The notes: generated by a model from the letters alone, not told the origin. A DNA stretch of 64,000 nucleotides from Macrostomum hystrix (GCA_950097015.1 CATNEN010000001.1:5007001-5071000); one strand, 5' to 3'; numbered from the stretch's first letter, positions 46,410-57,224 are shown. Numbers and translations are program-made.

Positions 46410-47115
46410 GGCGCATTATGATCGTGTATAGTTGACCTAGAATGCATGAAGTAATCTTTCGGTCATTGCTAGCCTCAGTCATGTAATCTTAACCAGTTGG
46501 ATCTTCGCTGACATTGTGACTTACATTAATAGCTGTTATTAAAACTAAACTTTGGACAGTTTCAAATCCACTTTCGCTATTCTGAACCTTGTGCACTGAC
46601 CAATGTAGGGGCATTACCAAAAATTCTACGTTAAATGCACATTGAAAGAATGCAGTCAAATTAGTTTTTTTTTCTACCGGTTCATTGCTAGTTAATACTA
46701 GTATTTCATTTTCTGCATACTCCAGGTCCAAGGCTAAAATTTTATCTAGGTTTCATTAAACTTTGCTCTCTAGCTTCTGTTATTTAGAAATAGTTGTTCG
46801 GTAATTTAAGGGCGCCGCTTATCTGCCGTTTGAGAAGTCACGAGAAGAAACTGTTTTAAAGACTACATATTTTTAATAACTAACTTTTTTCAGTTACTAA
46901 ACTAACTAAGTTTTGATTGTTAGAAAAATTATTCACATAAACTTTATGATTAAATATTTGTTCGCATTTATCTTTAATCTAAAATGTAGGCTTTTGATGT
47001 CATAATTTGATGTATTTGCATATTGTAAAACTTGTTGTTGTTTATAGTGTAATTATTTAAAGTAAATAGTAAAACTATATTAAAAGTTAAGAATGAAACA
47101 GGTTATGGATTAGGA
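46410..47115. other. Unique AT-rich intergenic DNA
   Basis: Between PITHD1 and the family B array. Nothing recognised. Confidence 0.4.
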
Positions 47116-47119
47116 CATA

Positions 47120-48778
47120 TTGGTGAGATGAGACACGGGAGAGGTGAGACAGGGGAGAGATGAGACATGGGAGAGATGAGACAGGGGAGAGATGAGACAC
47201 GGGAGAGATGAGACACGGGAGAGATGAGACACGGGAGAGATGAGACACGGGAGAGATGAGACACGGGGGAGATGAGACACGGGAGAGATGAGACACGGGA
47301 GAGTTGAGACACGGGAGAGATGAGACACGGGAGAGATGAGACACGGGGGAGATGAGACACGGGAGAGATAAGACACGGGAGAGATTAGACAAGGGAGAGA
47401 TGAGACACGGGAGAGATGAGACACGGAAGAGATGAGACACGGGAGAGATGAGACACGGGAGAGATGAGACACGGGAGAGATGAGACATGGGAGAGATGAG
47501 ACACGGAAGAGATAAGACAGGGGAGAGGTGAGACGGGAGAGATTAGACAGGGGATAGATGAGACACGGGAGAGATGAGACACGGGAGAGATGAGACACGG
47601 GAGAGATTAGACAGGGTGAGAGATGAGACAGGGGAGAGGTGAGACAGGGGAGAGATGAGACACAGGAGAGATGAGGCATGGGAGAGATGAGACACGGGAG
47701 AGATGAGACACGGGAGAGATGAGACACGGGAGAGGTGAGACACGGGAGAGATGAGACACGGGAGAGATGAGACATGGGAGAGATGAGACACGGGAGAGAT
47801 GAGACACGGGAGAGATAAGACACGGAAGAGATGAGACAGGGGAGAGGTGAGACATGGGAGAGATGAGACAGGGGAGAGATGAGACACGGGAGAGATGAGA
47901 CACGGGAGAGATGAGACACGGGAGAGATAAGACACGGAAGAGATGAGACAGGGGAGAGATGAGACATGGGAGAGATGAGACAGGGGAGAGATGAGACACG
48001 GGAGAGATGAGACACGGGAGAGATGAGACACGGGAGAGATGAGACACGGGAGAGATGAGACACGGGGGAGATGAGACACGGGAGAGATGAGACACGGGAG
48101 AGTTGAGACACGGGAGAGATGAGACACGGGAGAGATGAGACACGGGGGAGATGGGACACGGGAGAGATAAGACACGGGAGAGATTAGACAAGGGAGAGAT
48201 GAGACACGGGAGAGATGAGACACGGAAGAGATGAGACACGGGAGAGATGAGACACGGGAGAGATGAGACACGGGAGAGATGAGACATGGGAGAGATGAGA
48301 CACGGAAGAGATAAGACAGGGGAGAGGTGAGACGGGAGAGATTAGACAGGGGATAGATGAGACACGGGAGAGATGAGACACGGGAGAGATGAGACACGGG
48401 AGAGATTAGACAGGGTGAGAGATGAGACAGGGGAGAGGTGAGACAGGGGAGAGATGAGACACAGGAGAGATGAGGCATGGGAGAGATGAGACACGGGAGA
48501 GATGAGACACGGGAGAGATGAGACACGGGAGAGGTGAGACACGGGAGAGATGAGACACGGGAGAGATGAGACATGGGAGAGATGAGACACGGGAGAGATG
48601 AGACACGGGAGAGATAAGACACGGAAGAGATGAGACAGGGGAGAGGTGAGACACGGGAGAGATGAGACACGGGAGAGATGAGACATGGGAGAGATGAGAC
48701 ACGGAAGAGATGAGACAGGGGAGAGATTAGACAGGGGATAGATGAGACACGGGAGAGATGAGACACGGGAGAGTTTAG
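47120..48778. repeat. 16-bp minisatellite, family B inverted, with a 799-bp duplication
   Basis: Units of GAGAGATGAGACACGG, the reverse complement of the array at 24436-26436. Variant order repeats exactly at a distance of 799 bp: ACAGGGTGAGAGATGAGAC at 47611 and 48410, and the flanking variants agree over several hundred bp. It ends about 90 bp before the acceptor of the next gene. Minus-strand frames of up to 407 codons are artefacts. Confidence 0.96.
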
Positions 48779-48870
48779 ACAGCGAGAGACAAGACGGAGA
48801 AGAGTTAAGGCATAATAAACAATTAGTGGTTCAAGTTTTATATAACCAACAATTTACTTTACAGCAAACA

Positions 48871-49995
48871 ATGACGCAACCTCCAGAAGCAACAGAGCTG
48901 AGTCAGATTCGCTTTGCCAGATTCTGGTCGAATTATTGCACAGTTTGGCAGGCGTGTCGTCCGTCTATTCTAATTCGCAGTCAATTGTCAACAACTGCAG
49001 ATTTTAAACAGGCGACTAAAAGTGCAACTGAAACCAGTGATGGGGCCAGACAGAAACTATTAAAACAATTAGAAGCAGCGGAGCAACGATATAATCAGCA
49101 TCGACACTCTATTGATATATTGACAGAGAAATCTGCTGCTTTATCAGCTGTACGTCTAAATTTGATTAGTCATTGCGTCACCAATGCCAGACCTAGTGGC
49201 GGAGAATCGTTGTTGAATGGCGACCAATCAGTATTGATTGCCGAATATACCAGATTAGTTTCCGAGCGTAGTTGTAGTGATCCAGATTTTGACGACTACG
49301 GCGAAGATTTTCAAGGCTACGGCGAGGTTGGTCAAGGCTACGGCGAGGTTGGTCAAGGCTACGGCGAGGTTGGTCAAGGCTACGGCGAGGTTGGTCAAGG
49401 CTACGGCGAGGTTGGTCAAGGCTACGGCGAGGTTAGTCAAGGCTACGGCGAGGTTGGTCAAGGCTACGGCGAGGTTGGTCAAGGCTACGGCGAGGTTGGT
49501 CAAGGCTACGGCGAGGTTAGTCAAGGCTACGGCGAGTATGTTTACGATAAAGAAAATTACGCGAATGGCTACAATGAGGAAAATGACAATCAGAACTTTG
49601 AAGTCGACGAAGATTTGCAACTTGACGAGGGCTACGCAAATTTTGTTAGACAAACTGAAGCGCACAGACAGCGTCGCGACGGTTCTCATAGTGATTATAG
49701 AGACGGCGATTATGATAATAAAACTAGTTCGTCTACTGTGAGACATAACCCGGCTGATTTATCCGAGGTAGCCGGTAATCCGGCCCTACTATTAGATTTG
49801 CCTAATAGAAATCTGGCTCCAGTTGTGCAAGTTGGTCTTGAACGCACAATGGATATGCGTCGATTGTATGGCAGTCAGGCCGCTATTATCCAAGGTATGG
49901 AGACGGCTATGCAGCTAAGATTCGATCGCGCTTGCGATGAGGGCGCCCAGAGACCAGCTTATTGGCCTAGCATGCCGTTAAAACCCGAGTTTTAG
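48871..49995 (+). CDS. Uncharacterised protein with GYGEVGQ repeats
   Basis: Protein of 374 aa that I do not recognise. The exon begins after the acceptor TTTACTTTACAG (AG at 48863-48864), six bases before ATG 48871; the longer upstream frame only reads through the minisatellite and is rejected. Residues about 1-130 are helical and possibly coiled coil (KLLKQLEAAEQRYNQHRHSI). Residues about 149-222 are 10-11 copies of GYGEVGQ encoded by a 21-bp tandem repeat. Then comes an acidic/tyrosine-rich stretch with YDKENYANGYNEEN. The C-terminal 80 residues look folded and conserved (LLLDLPNRNLAPVVQVGLER, ending YWPSMPLKPEF). No signal peptide or membrane segment. An upstream 5' UTR exon or a trans-spliced leader is likely. 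Confidence 0.75.
   Translation: MTQPPEATELSQIRFARFWSNYCTVWQACRPSILIRSQLSTTADFKQATKSATETSDGARQKLLKQLEAAEQRYNQHRHSIDILTEKSAALSAVRLNLISHCVTNARPSGGESLLNGDQSVLIAEYTRLVSERSCSDPDFDDYGEDFQGYGEVGQGYGEVGQGYGEVGQGYGEVGQGYGEVGQGYGEVSQGYGEVGQGYGEVGQGYGEVGQGYGEVSQGYGEYVYDKENYANGYNEENDNQNFEVDEDLQLDEGYANFVRQTEAHRQRRDGSHSDYRDGDYDNKTSSSTVRHNPADLSEVAGNPALLLDLPNRNLAPVVQVGLERTMDMRRLYGSQAAIIQGMETAMQLRFDRACDEGAQRPAYWPSMPLKPEF
49315..49536 (+). repeat. Coding minisatellite, 21-bp unit
   Basis: About 10.5 nearly perfect copies of GGCTACGGCGAGGTTGGTCA plus A, in frame, encoding GYGEVGQ. Only one unit type varies (AGT for GGT, giving S). GC-rich compared with the rest of the exon. The near identity at DNA level implies recent expansion. 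Confidence 0.95.
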
Positions 49996-50640
49996 AAGTA
50001 TTTTGTCATCTGTAAATTAACATTTTAAATAGGTAAAGAGCGAGAGTAACTATGCATTCTAATTAGCGAACGTATGCTTCGTCATCTTATTTGCACATGC
50101 AGAGTTCTGAAACACTATTGACTAGGTAAGCAAACAATTGAACAGCTGTTCTAAATTCTCCTAACCTGTTCTATTGTTTCAGTATTCTTTTGTTATATGC
50201 CTGTTTCATGGAATTGTACCATGTGCATTGTTTTGTGATCGGAAGTAGCTAAAACTACTGGAATAAGTTTATTTTTATGGTCAATTGTATTGTGTTACGC
50301 CTACGCATAGTTTCAAACAAGGACAACTCCTATTTTTAGTCAATGTCTCAAAGTTCTATAACGCATTTGAATTGCTTAAAGTGAATTTTGCTACTGTGAG
50401 ATACACTAGATTATCAAATTATCATGCAATGGTTTTGTTAATTTTTTAACGGAAAATTAATAGGATTTGTTTACTATCTGTCAAAGTCAAGTTATAATTA
50501 TAATTTTTTGAACTCCAAACCTAGAGGTCCCAAGTTCGAATCTTGGCCCAAAAAGACAAGCCCATTTTGTCCTTAGGCGAATAATTCACCTCCAGTCCAT
50601 AGACTAAACAGCTGTACACAGACTTATTCTATTCTGAGAT
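49996..50640. other. 3' UTR and spacer before DCPS
   Basis: AT-rich. At about 50517-50552 the string CCCAAGTTCGAATCTTGG forms a perfect tRNA T-arm hairpin with B box but no A box upstream; a tRNA or SINE relic. One CTATTTTTAG occurs at 50330. Confidence 0.45.
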
Positions 50641-50892
50641 TTAGAAACGCGTCTGCCTCTCGCACCATGGTCCCTGAGCTCGATTCCGCGGCGAGGCCAC
50701 ATTAATTTGGGGCGCAGCCGCGTAGAGAAGGCTTGGGGGCTTGTCGTGCAATTTACGCCCTTGAGGGTCAACCTTCAAGCCATAGTGAGAGTGTACACTG
50801 CCTGACGATGAGAAAGTCAGGGTAGATGTACACACCTGTGCGAGTGTGTGCTCAGGAATCAACAAAATGAGTCCGCTATTATCATATTATTA
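50641..50892 (+). mobile_element. tRNA-derived SINE-like element, copy 7
   Basis: Plus-orientation copy just upstream of DCPS. Head partly lost (ACGCGTCTGCCTCTCGCACC kept, A box missing), B-box-like GCTCGATTCCGCG, body ACTGCCTGACGATGAGAAAG, 3' tail ATTATCATATTATTATG. Confidence 0.82.
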
Positions 50893-50982
50893 TGAGCCAG
50901 ATGTGTTTGATTAACTGTAAATTTTCCTATTTAATTTTTTCAGCTTCATCAACAAAAATCACAGTAAAGAAAATATATAGGC

Positions 50983-52802
50983 ATGTCAAACGATGCTGGC
51001 ACTAACAACAGTTCAGCAGTTGAACATCAGCCAACTGGTACTAAACTGCCTCGTCTAGAAAATGTCGTAGAAGCTTCTAAGGACGTTAACGAACAACCGT
51101 TGCACGATTTTTCTAGATTTCGCTTAGTTGAAGTATTGGATGGTTCGCAACGCTCCAAATATCTTGCCTTATTAGGAAGATTCGATTCATCTACTGACTC
51201 TGATACTGACACTACTAAAAGTACTAGCAACGATTCTCAATCATCGGCTATTCTACTATTAGAAAAAGAGGCATTTCCTGTGGAACAATTAAAGCCGGGG
51301 CGACCAATGAAATTATTCGATTTTCAATCTAACTCGGAGACAATTATGCACAATGATATTTGGCACAAGTATCGATTGGCATTAGATCCTAGTCTTTGTC
51401 TAGCCAAGGCCACTCTAGTTCATCCTGCTACTGATCGTCTGGCTAACAAATATCGTAGGCGACCAATGTACTTAGTAACCGAATCGCCTAGAGATTATGC
51501 CGAAATAACCCTGTTGGCATTGGAATCAGTCGGAGCTAAGCATAGCCTAGCCTGGGTTTCTAATCTGCTTGATGGTAGCGCCGAACGAGACCGACTAGTA
51601 TTCGACGATCCCGATCCCAATGTGGGATTTGTATTGCACGCCGATTTAAAATGGGACGGGCGTAGAACGGACGATTTGTATTGTTTGGCAGTTTGTAGGC
51701 TAACCGGGTTGCACTGTCTTCGTCAGCTTCAATCTGAGCATTTGCCTCTGTTGGAGAATCTTTTGAGCAAAGGAAGGACTGCTCTGAAGGAAAGGTTCGT
51801 GACAAGATTGCTAATAAATCACTCAATAATTAATCATTTAGCAACTTCCTAAATAATTCAGACATCTTGAATCATTCAGCTAATTTCTAAATGATTCAGA
51901 TACTTCCTGAATCATTCAGATACTTCCTGAATCATTCAGCTACTTCCTGATTCACGCAGCTACTTCCTGAATCACTCAGCTACTTCCTGAATCATTCAGC
52001 TACTTCCTGAATCACGCAGCTACTTCCTGAATCACTCAGCTACTTCCTGAATCATTCAGCTACTTCCTGAATCACTCAGCTACTTCCTGAATCACTCAGC
52101 TACTTCCTGAATCATTCAGCTACTTGCTGAATCACTCAGCTACTTCCTGAATAGTTCAGCTACTTCCTGAAACACTCAGCAACTTCTTGAATAGTTCAGC
52201 TACTTCCTGAAACACTCAGCTACTTCCTGAATCATTCAGCTACTTCCTGAATCACTCAGCTACTTCCTGAATCACGCAGCTACTTCCTGAATCATTCAGC
52301 TACTTCCTGAATCATTCAGCTACTTCCTGAATCACTCAGCTACTTCCTGAATCACGCAGCTACTTCCTGAATCATTCAGCTACTTCCTGAATCACTCAGC
52401 TACTTCCTAAATGACTCAGCTACTTCCTGAATCAATCAACTACTTCCTGAATCACTTTTAAAATCCAAAATGATTCTAAAAAATCACGAAATAACTATTT
52501 TAAAGTTAGTTAGTTAAACTTTACTATAAATAACTGACGTCCTCTTCAGATACGGTGTGCCAATCAGCCAGCAGCGAGTGTTCCTACACTACCAGCCTAG
52601 CTTCTATCATCTGCATGCTCATTTTACTCACGTCTCAGCTGACTGGCCGGGCCAACAAGCTGAACGAGCTCATCTACTCAACGATGTCATTAGTAATATT
52701 CGATTAATGCCTGATTATTATCAGCGCGCTACTTTGACCTTCCCAGTGAAACAAGGCGAGCCTTTGTACGATGCCTACAAACACCAGCTGGATTTGTCTT
52801 AA
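50983..52802 (+). CDS. DCPS: Scavenger mRNA decapping enzyme DcpS
   Basis: Two coding exons, 50983-51794 and 52550-52802; the split arginine codon (AG|A) keeps phase, 354 aa (human 337). DcpS is a HIT-family pyrophosphatase that hydrolyses m7GpppN left after 3'-5' mRNA decay. The N-terminal domain-swapped part has SRFRLVEVLDGSQRSKYLAL and the ILLLEK..F block. The C-terminal domain has RLVFDDPDPNVGFVLHADLK, DDLYCLAVC and, in exon 2, the histidine triad HLHAH (291-295) inside QPSFYHLHAHF. ERAHLL and the family ending also match. The N-terminus carries an S/T-rich insert (DSSTDSDTDTTKSTSND) absent from human. An acceptor TTTTTTCAG lies 39 nt upstream of the ATG. AATAAA follows at 52834. The intron is a 20-bp array. 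Confidence 0.95.
51850..52460. repeat. 20-bp minisatellite in the DCPS intron (TTCAGCTACTTCCTGAATCA)
   Basis: About 30 copies of TTCAGCTACTTCCTGAATCA; CACTCAGC, CATTCAGC and CACGCAGC are the main variants. Starts about 60 bp from the donor and ends 90 bp before the acceptor. Confidence 0.96.
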
Positions 52803-52833
52803 TGGCAGCTGAACTCAACTTGTGTTTTTAGAC

Positions 52834-52839
52834 AATAAA
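52834..52839 (+). terminator. DCPS polyadenylation signal
   Basis: Canonical AATAAA 32 nt after the DCPS stop codon, followed by T-rich DNA. Implies a very short 3' UTR. Confidence 0.65.
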
Positions 52840-53084
52840 ATCTGACATTTTATCATTAGTAACAATTAAGTTACTAAAGTTTGTTTAAACTTTCTGCTTG
52901 ATTTAGTTGTCTTGTAAACTTTATTCAATTGTTGCTTAAAATTTCTAATTGCTAAATACAAGTGTAAAATACACGTTTCTAATTTCATGACTTTCTACAT
53001 TCTCATTGAATGAAAAACATTGATTTTTTCAGTTGCTTATAAGAACTATTAGATTAGAAATATTTTTCAGGTTTATAATCAATT

Positions 53085-54545
53085 GTTAATCTACCCAGTT
53101 CTCAAATCTACCCAGTTCTCAATCTACCCAGTTCTCAAATCTACCCAGTTCTCAAATCTACCCAGTTCTCAATCTACCCAGTTCTCAAATCTACCCAGTT
53201 CTCAAATCTACCCAGTTCTCAAATCTACCCAGTTCTCAAATCTACCCAGTTCTTGATTTATCCAGCTCATAATCTACCCAGTTCATAATCTACCCAGTTC
53301 TCAATCTACCCAGTTCTCAAATCTACCCAGTTCTCAATCTACCCAGTTCTCAAATCTACCAAGTTCTCAAATCTACCCAGTTTTCAATCTACCCAGTTCT
53401 CAATCTACCCAGTTCTCAATCTACCCAGTTCTCAATCTATCCAGCTCATAATCTACCCAGTTCTCAATCTATCCAGTTCTCAAATCTACCCAGTTCTCAA
53501 TCTACCCAGTTCTCAAATCTACCCAGTTCTCAAATCTACCCAGTTCTCAATCTACCCAGTTCTCAAATCTACCCAGTTCTTGATTTATCCAGCTCATAAT
53601 CTACCCAGTTCATAATCTACCCAGTTCTCAATCTACCCAGTTCTCAAATCTACCCAGTTCTCAATCTACCCAGTTCTCAAATCTACCAAGTTCTCAAATC
53701 TACCCAGTTCTCAATCTACCCAGTTCTCAATCTACCTAGCTCATAATCTACCCAGCTCATAATCTACCCAGCTCATAATCTACCCAGTTCTCAATCTACC
53801 TAGCTCATAATCTACCCAGCTCATAATCTACCCAGCTAATAATCTACCCAGCTCATAATCTACCCAGTTCTCAATCTACCCAGCCCATAATCTACCCAGT
53901 TCTCAATCTACCAAGCTCATAATCTACCCAGTTCTCAATCTACCCAGTTCTCAATCTACCCAGTTCTCAATCTACCCAGTTCTCAATCTACCCAGTTCTC
54001 AATCTACCCAGCTCATAATCTACCCAGCTCATAATCTAGCCAGCTCATAATCTACCCAGTTCTCAATCTACCCAGTTCTCAATCTACCCAGTTCTCAATC
54101 TACCCAGCTCATAATCTACCCAGCTCATAATCTACCCAGCTCATAATCTACCCAGCTCATAATCTACCCAGCTCATAATCTACCCAGTTCTCAATCTACC
54201 TAGCTCATAATCTACCCAGCTCATAATCTACCCAGTTCTCAATCTATCCAGCTCATAATCTACCCAGCTCATAATCTACCCAGCTCATAATCTACCTAGC
54301 TCATAATCTACCCAGCTCATAATCTACCCAGCTCATAATCTACCCAGCTCATAATCTACCCAGGTCATAATCTACCTAGCTCATAATCTACCCAGCTCAT
54401 AATCTACCCAGCTCATAATCTACCCAGTTCTCAATCTACCTAGCTCATAATCTACCCAGCTCATAATCTACCCAGCTCATAATCTACCCAGTTCTCAAAT
54501 CTACCAGTTCCTCATGTAGTAAGCTAAAAATCTACCCAAAATCTA
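53085..54545. repeat. 16-17 bp minisatellite, family C (TCTACCCAGTTCTCAA)
   Basis: About 88 copies of TCTACCCAGTTCTCAA and, toward the right, TCTACCCAGCTCATAA. The two subtypes are segregated: TTCTCAA dominates to about 53730 and GCTCATAA afterwards. Lies between DCPS and RPL37A and ends about 50 bp before the RPL37A leader acceptor. The same family forms the SREK1 intron array at 59375-60068, in the same orientation. Confidence 0.96.
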
Positions 54546-54660
54546 CCCAGTTTTTATGAAAGAAATTGTAGATGCAAGTGTTTTTAATTTAAATTTCAGT
54601 TTGCGTAGAGAAGAGGCCATTAAGCCGTTGATAAAGCAATTCGACATTAACTAATAAAAA

Positions 54661-54939
54661 ATGGCCAAACGTACCAAGAAGGTCGGCATTGTCGGCAAAT
54701 ACGCCACTCGCTACGGTGCCTCATTGCGTAAGACTGTGAAAAAGATTGAAATTCAGCAGCACTCTAAGTACACCTGCTCATTCTGCGGCAAGGATGCTCT
54801 TAGGAGACAAGCCGTTGGCATCTGGCACTGTCGCGGATGTCGCAAGACCCTAGCAGGCGGAGCTTACACCTGTTCAACAACCGCCGCTGTCACTACTAGG
54901 GCTGCAATCAGGCGTCTGAGAGAACTCACCGAGGGTTGA
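54661..54939 (+). CDS. RPL37A: 60S ribosomal protein L37a (eL43)
   Basis: Complete 92-aa protein in one exon, the standard length. eL43 is a zinc-binding protein of the large ribosomal subunit. Zinc ribbon cysteines C39, C42, C57 and C60 (CSFC ... CRGC), and the family strings [20 protein letters not shown] and [14 protein letters not shown] are all present. The acceptor AATTTAAATTTCAG (AG at 54598-54599) lies 61 nt upstream of the ATG, so the 5' end is made by cis- or trans-splicing. Codon use is GC-richer than in surrounding DNA, as expected for a highly expressed gene. Confidence 0.98.
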   Translation: MAKRTKKVGIVGKYATRYGASLRKTVKKIEIQQHSKYTCSFCGKDALRRQAVGIWHCRGCRKTLAGGAYTCSTTAAVTTRAAIRRLRELTEG

Positions 54940-55194
54940 ATGAATGACCATTGAACAATTGCTGTGTTGCCTGTGTGTAACGCTGTTGTTTCGGTTCTGT
55001 CTGAAAAATGTCGATGGCTCAGTGAAGTTTAGGAATTAAGAAAATTGATTTGCTGAAGTGTGGAGAACTGTTTTTTTCTGGCTTTGCTTTGTTTTCTTTT
55101 GCTCAGATTATGCATTGATTCAGTTAGTTTTTATTTATTAGTCATTCAGATCCCAATCACTTTAACAATTTTAGTCTTTTAAATCCCAATCGAT

Positions 55195-56265
55195 TTCTGC
55201 TAGTCTTAGTCATTCAAATGCCAATCCCTTTCTACTAGTTTTAGTCATTCAGATCCCAATCCCTTTCAGTCAGTTTTGGTCATTCAGATCCCAATCCCTT
55301 TCAGTCAGTTTTGGTCATTCAGATCCCAATCCCTTTCAGTCAGTTTTGGTCATTCAGATCCCAATCCCTTTCAGTCAGTTTTGGTCATTCAGATCCCAAT
55401 CCCTTTCAGTCAGTTTTGGTCATTCAGATCCCAATCCCTTTCAGTCAGTTTTGGTCATTCAGATCCCAATCCCTTTCAGTCAGTTTTGGTCATTCAGATC
55501 CCAATCCCTTTCAGTCAGTTTTGGTCATTCAGATCCCAATCCCTTTCAGTCAGTTTTGGTCATTCATATCCCAATCCCTTTCAGTCAGTTTTGGTCATTC
55601 AGATCCCAATCCCTTTCAGTCAGTTTTGGTCATTCAGATCCCAATCTCTTTCAGTCAGTTTTGGTCATTCAGATCCCAATCTCTTTCAGTCAGTTTTGGT
55701 CATTCAGATCCCAATCCCTTTCAGTCAGTTTTGATCATTCAGATCCCAATCCCTTTCAGTTAGTTTTGGTCATTCAGATCCCAATCCCTTTCAGTTAGTT
55801 TTGGTCATTCAGATCCCAATCCCTTTCAGTTAGTTTTGGTCATTCAGATCCCAATCCCTTTCAGTCAGTTTTGGTCATTCAGATCCCAATCCCTTTCAGT
55901 CAGTTTTGGTCATTCAGAGCCCAATCCCTTTCAGTCAGTTTTTGGTCATTCAGATCCCAATCCCTTTCAGTCAGTTTTGGTCATTCAGAGCCCAATCCTT
56001 TTCAGTCAGTTTTGGTCATTCAGATCCGAATCCCTTTCAGTCAGTTTTGGTCATTCAGATCCCAATCCCTTTCAGTCAGTTTTGGTCATTCAGATCCGAA
56101 TCCCTTTCAGTCAGTTTTTGGTCATTCAGATCCCAATCCCTTTCAGTCAGTTTTGGTCATTCAGATCCGAATCCCTTTCAGTCAGTTTTGGTCATTCAGA
56201 TCCCAATCCCTTTCAGTCAGTTTTGGTCATTCAGATCCCAATCCTTGTTTAATCAGTTTTTAATC
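55195..56265. repeat. 35-bp minisatellite upstream of RPL36A
   Basis: About 30 near-identical copies of a 35-bp unit, TTTTGGTCATTCAGATCCCA plus ATCCCTTTCAGTCAG. Point variants (CCGAATCCC, CAGAGCCCA, TTTTTGG) cluster in the right third. Ends 80 bp before the RPL36A leader acceptor. Each unit contains CCCTTTCAG, a fair 3' splice acceptor, so the array is a string of potential splice acceptors. Confidence 0.97.
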
Positions 56266-56369
56266 ATTCAGAGTCGATCCTAATTAAAAGTTAGTCTTTA
56301 TTTACTTAATTATTAATCTTATATGTTGTACAATCGTTCTACTATTCAGTCCAATAGCCCGCATCAGTC

Positions 56370-56687
56370 ATGGTTAACGTACCCAAGACTAGGCGAACAT
56401 TCTGCAAGTTCACCTGCAAGAAGCACACCTTGCACAAGGTGACACAGTACAAAGCTGGTAAGGCCTCGCTCTACGCTCAGGGCAAGCGTCGCTACGACGC
56501 CAAGCAGAGAGGCTACGGCGGCCAGACTAAGCCAATCTTTCGCAAGAAGGCCAAGACCACTAAAAAGATAGTACTGCGCATGGAGTGCTCCGAGTGTAAG
56601 CACAGAAAGCAGCTGGCTATTAAACGGTGCAAACATTTCGAACTGGGCGGCGACAAGAAGAAGAAGGGACAGATGATTCAGTTTTAA
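56370..56687 (+). CDS. RPL36A: 60S ribosomal protein L36a (eL42)
   Basis: Complete 105-aa protein in one exon (family 104-106). eL42 sits in the E site of the large subunit and binds zinc. [32 protein letters not shown] and [18 protein letters not shown] are near-universal. The first zinc pair is C12-x3-C16, like fungal and several invertebrate forms rather than the CKKC of vertebrates; the second site is ECSEC ... RC. The proline in TKPIF corresponds to the residue whose change gives cycloheximide resistance in yeasts, so this form is the sensitive type. Acceptor CTACTATTCAG lies 20 nt before the ATG. Confidence 0.98.
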   Translation: MVNVPKTRRTFCKFTCKKHTLHKVTQYKAGKASLYAQGKRRYDAKQRGYGGQTKPIFRKKAKTTKKIVLRMECSECKHRKQLAIKRCKHFELGGDKKKKGQMIQF

Positions 56688-56689
56688 TT

Positions 56690-57220
56690 AACTGTGTGCT
56701 CAGCTATGCGCGTTTGAACCTGTGCGGCTGCGTTCTGAGTTAAAGTTGAGAAATACATTAATTGAAACTTCTCTTATAAAATGTATAATCATTTGAGAGA
56801 AGTTTAGTTGTTTGTTTGGAGTACTTGGTGTTTTAAAGTTATTTTTTTGCAGTTGCAATCGGGCATATACTAGCAAAATAATTATTTTAAGGTGTTTTTT
56901 CTATTCTAGTAAATGTATTAGATAAGAACATGTAGGATAAAACTAAAGACCTTCATCATTAATAAGTTTCTAAAAAATAACAACAGTAAATCTTCAACTG
57001 GCGAATCAGATTCTAAAAATAGAAACAGGGAAATGCTAATTAGCGACTCATATTCTAAAAATAGCCCCAGGGAATCTCAAATGGGCGAATCAGAGATTCT
57101 AAAAATAGAAACCGGGAATCTCTAATTTTTCAATCAGAATTATCAAAAACTATCTGACCAATCAGATTTTAGAGGCGTGAAAAGAACTTTACTTTAATGA
57201 AAATAATTCATTTTTTACAG
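56690..57220. other. RPL36A-SREK1 spacer with three TTCTAAAAATAG units
   Basis: AT-rich. At 56997-57125 a 42-44 bp unit repeats three times: GCGAATCAG, then TTCTAAAAATAGAA (57011-57024; shortened at 57053-57064; 57097-57110), then ACCGGGAAT. It is the reverse-complement relative of the palindrome repeats at 23178-23390. Ends in the acceptor ATTTTTTACAG for SREK1. Confidence 0.65.
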
Positions 57221-57224
57221 CTGA

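Noticed and set aside
48742-48870. N-terminal extension of the GYGEVGQ protein into the minisatellite
   Set aside because: A clear acceptor (TTTACTTTACAG) precedes ATG 48871, and the extension encodes only repeat-derived sequence.
54600-54653. 18-codon frame (LRREEAIKPLIKQFDIN) ending just before the RPL37A ATG
   Set aside because: Looks protein-like but is short enough to be chance; more simply the RPL37A 5' UTR after its acceptor.
56364-56636. 90-codon minus-strand frame over RPL36A
   Set aside because: Antisense shadow of a strongly conserved ribosomal protein gene.
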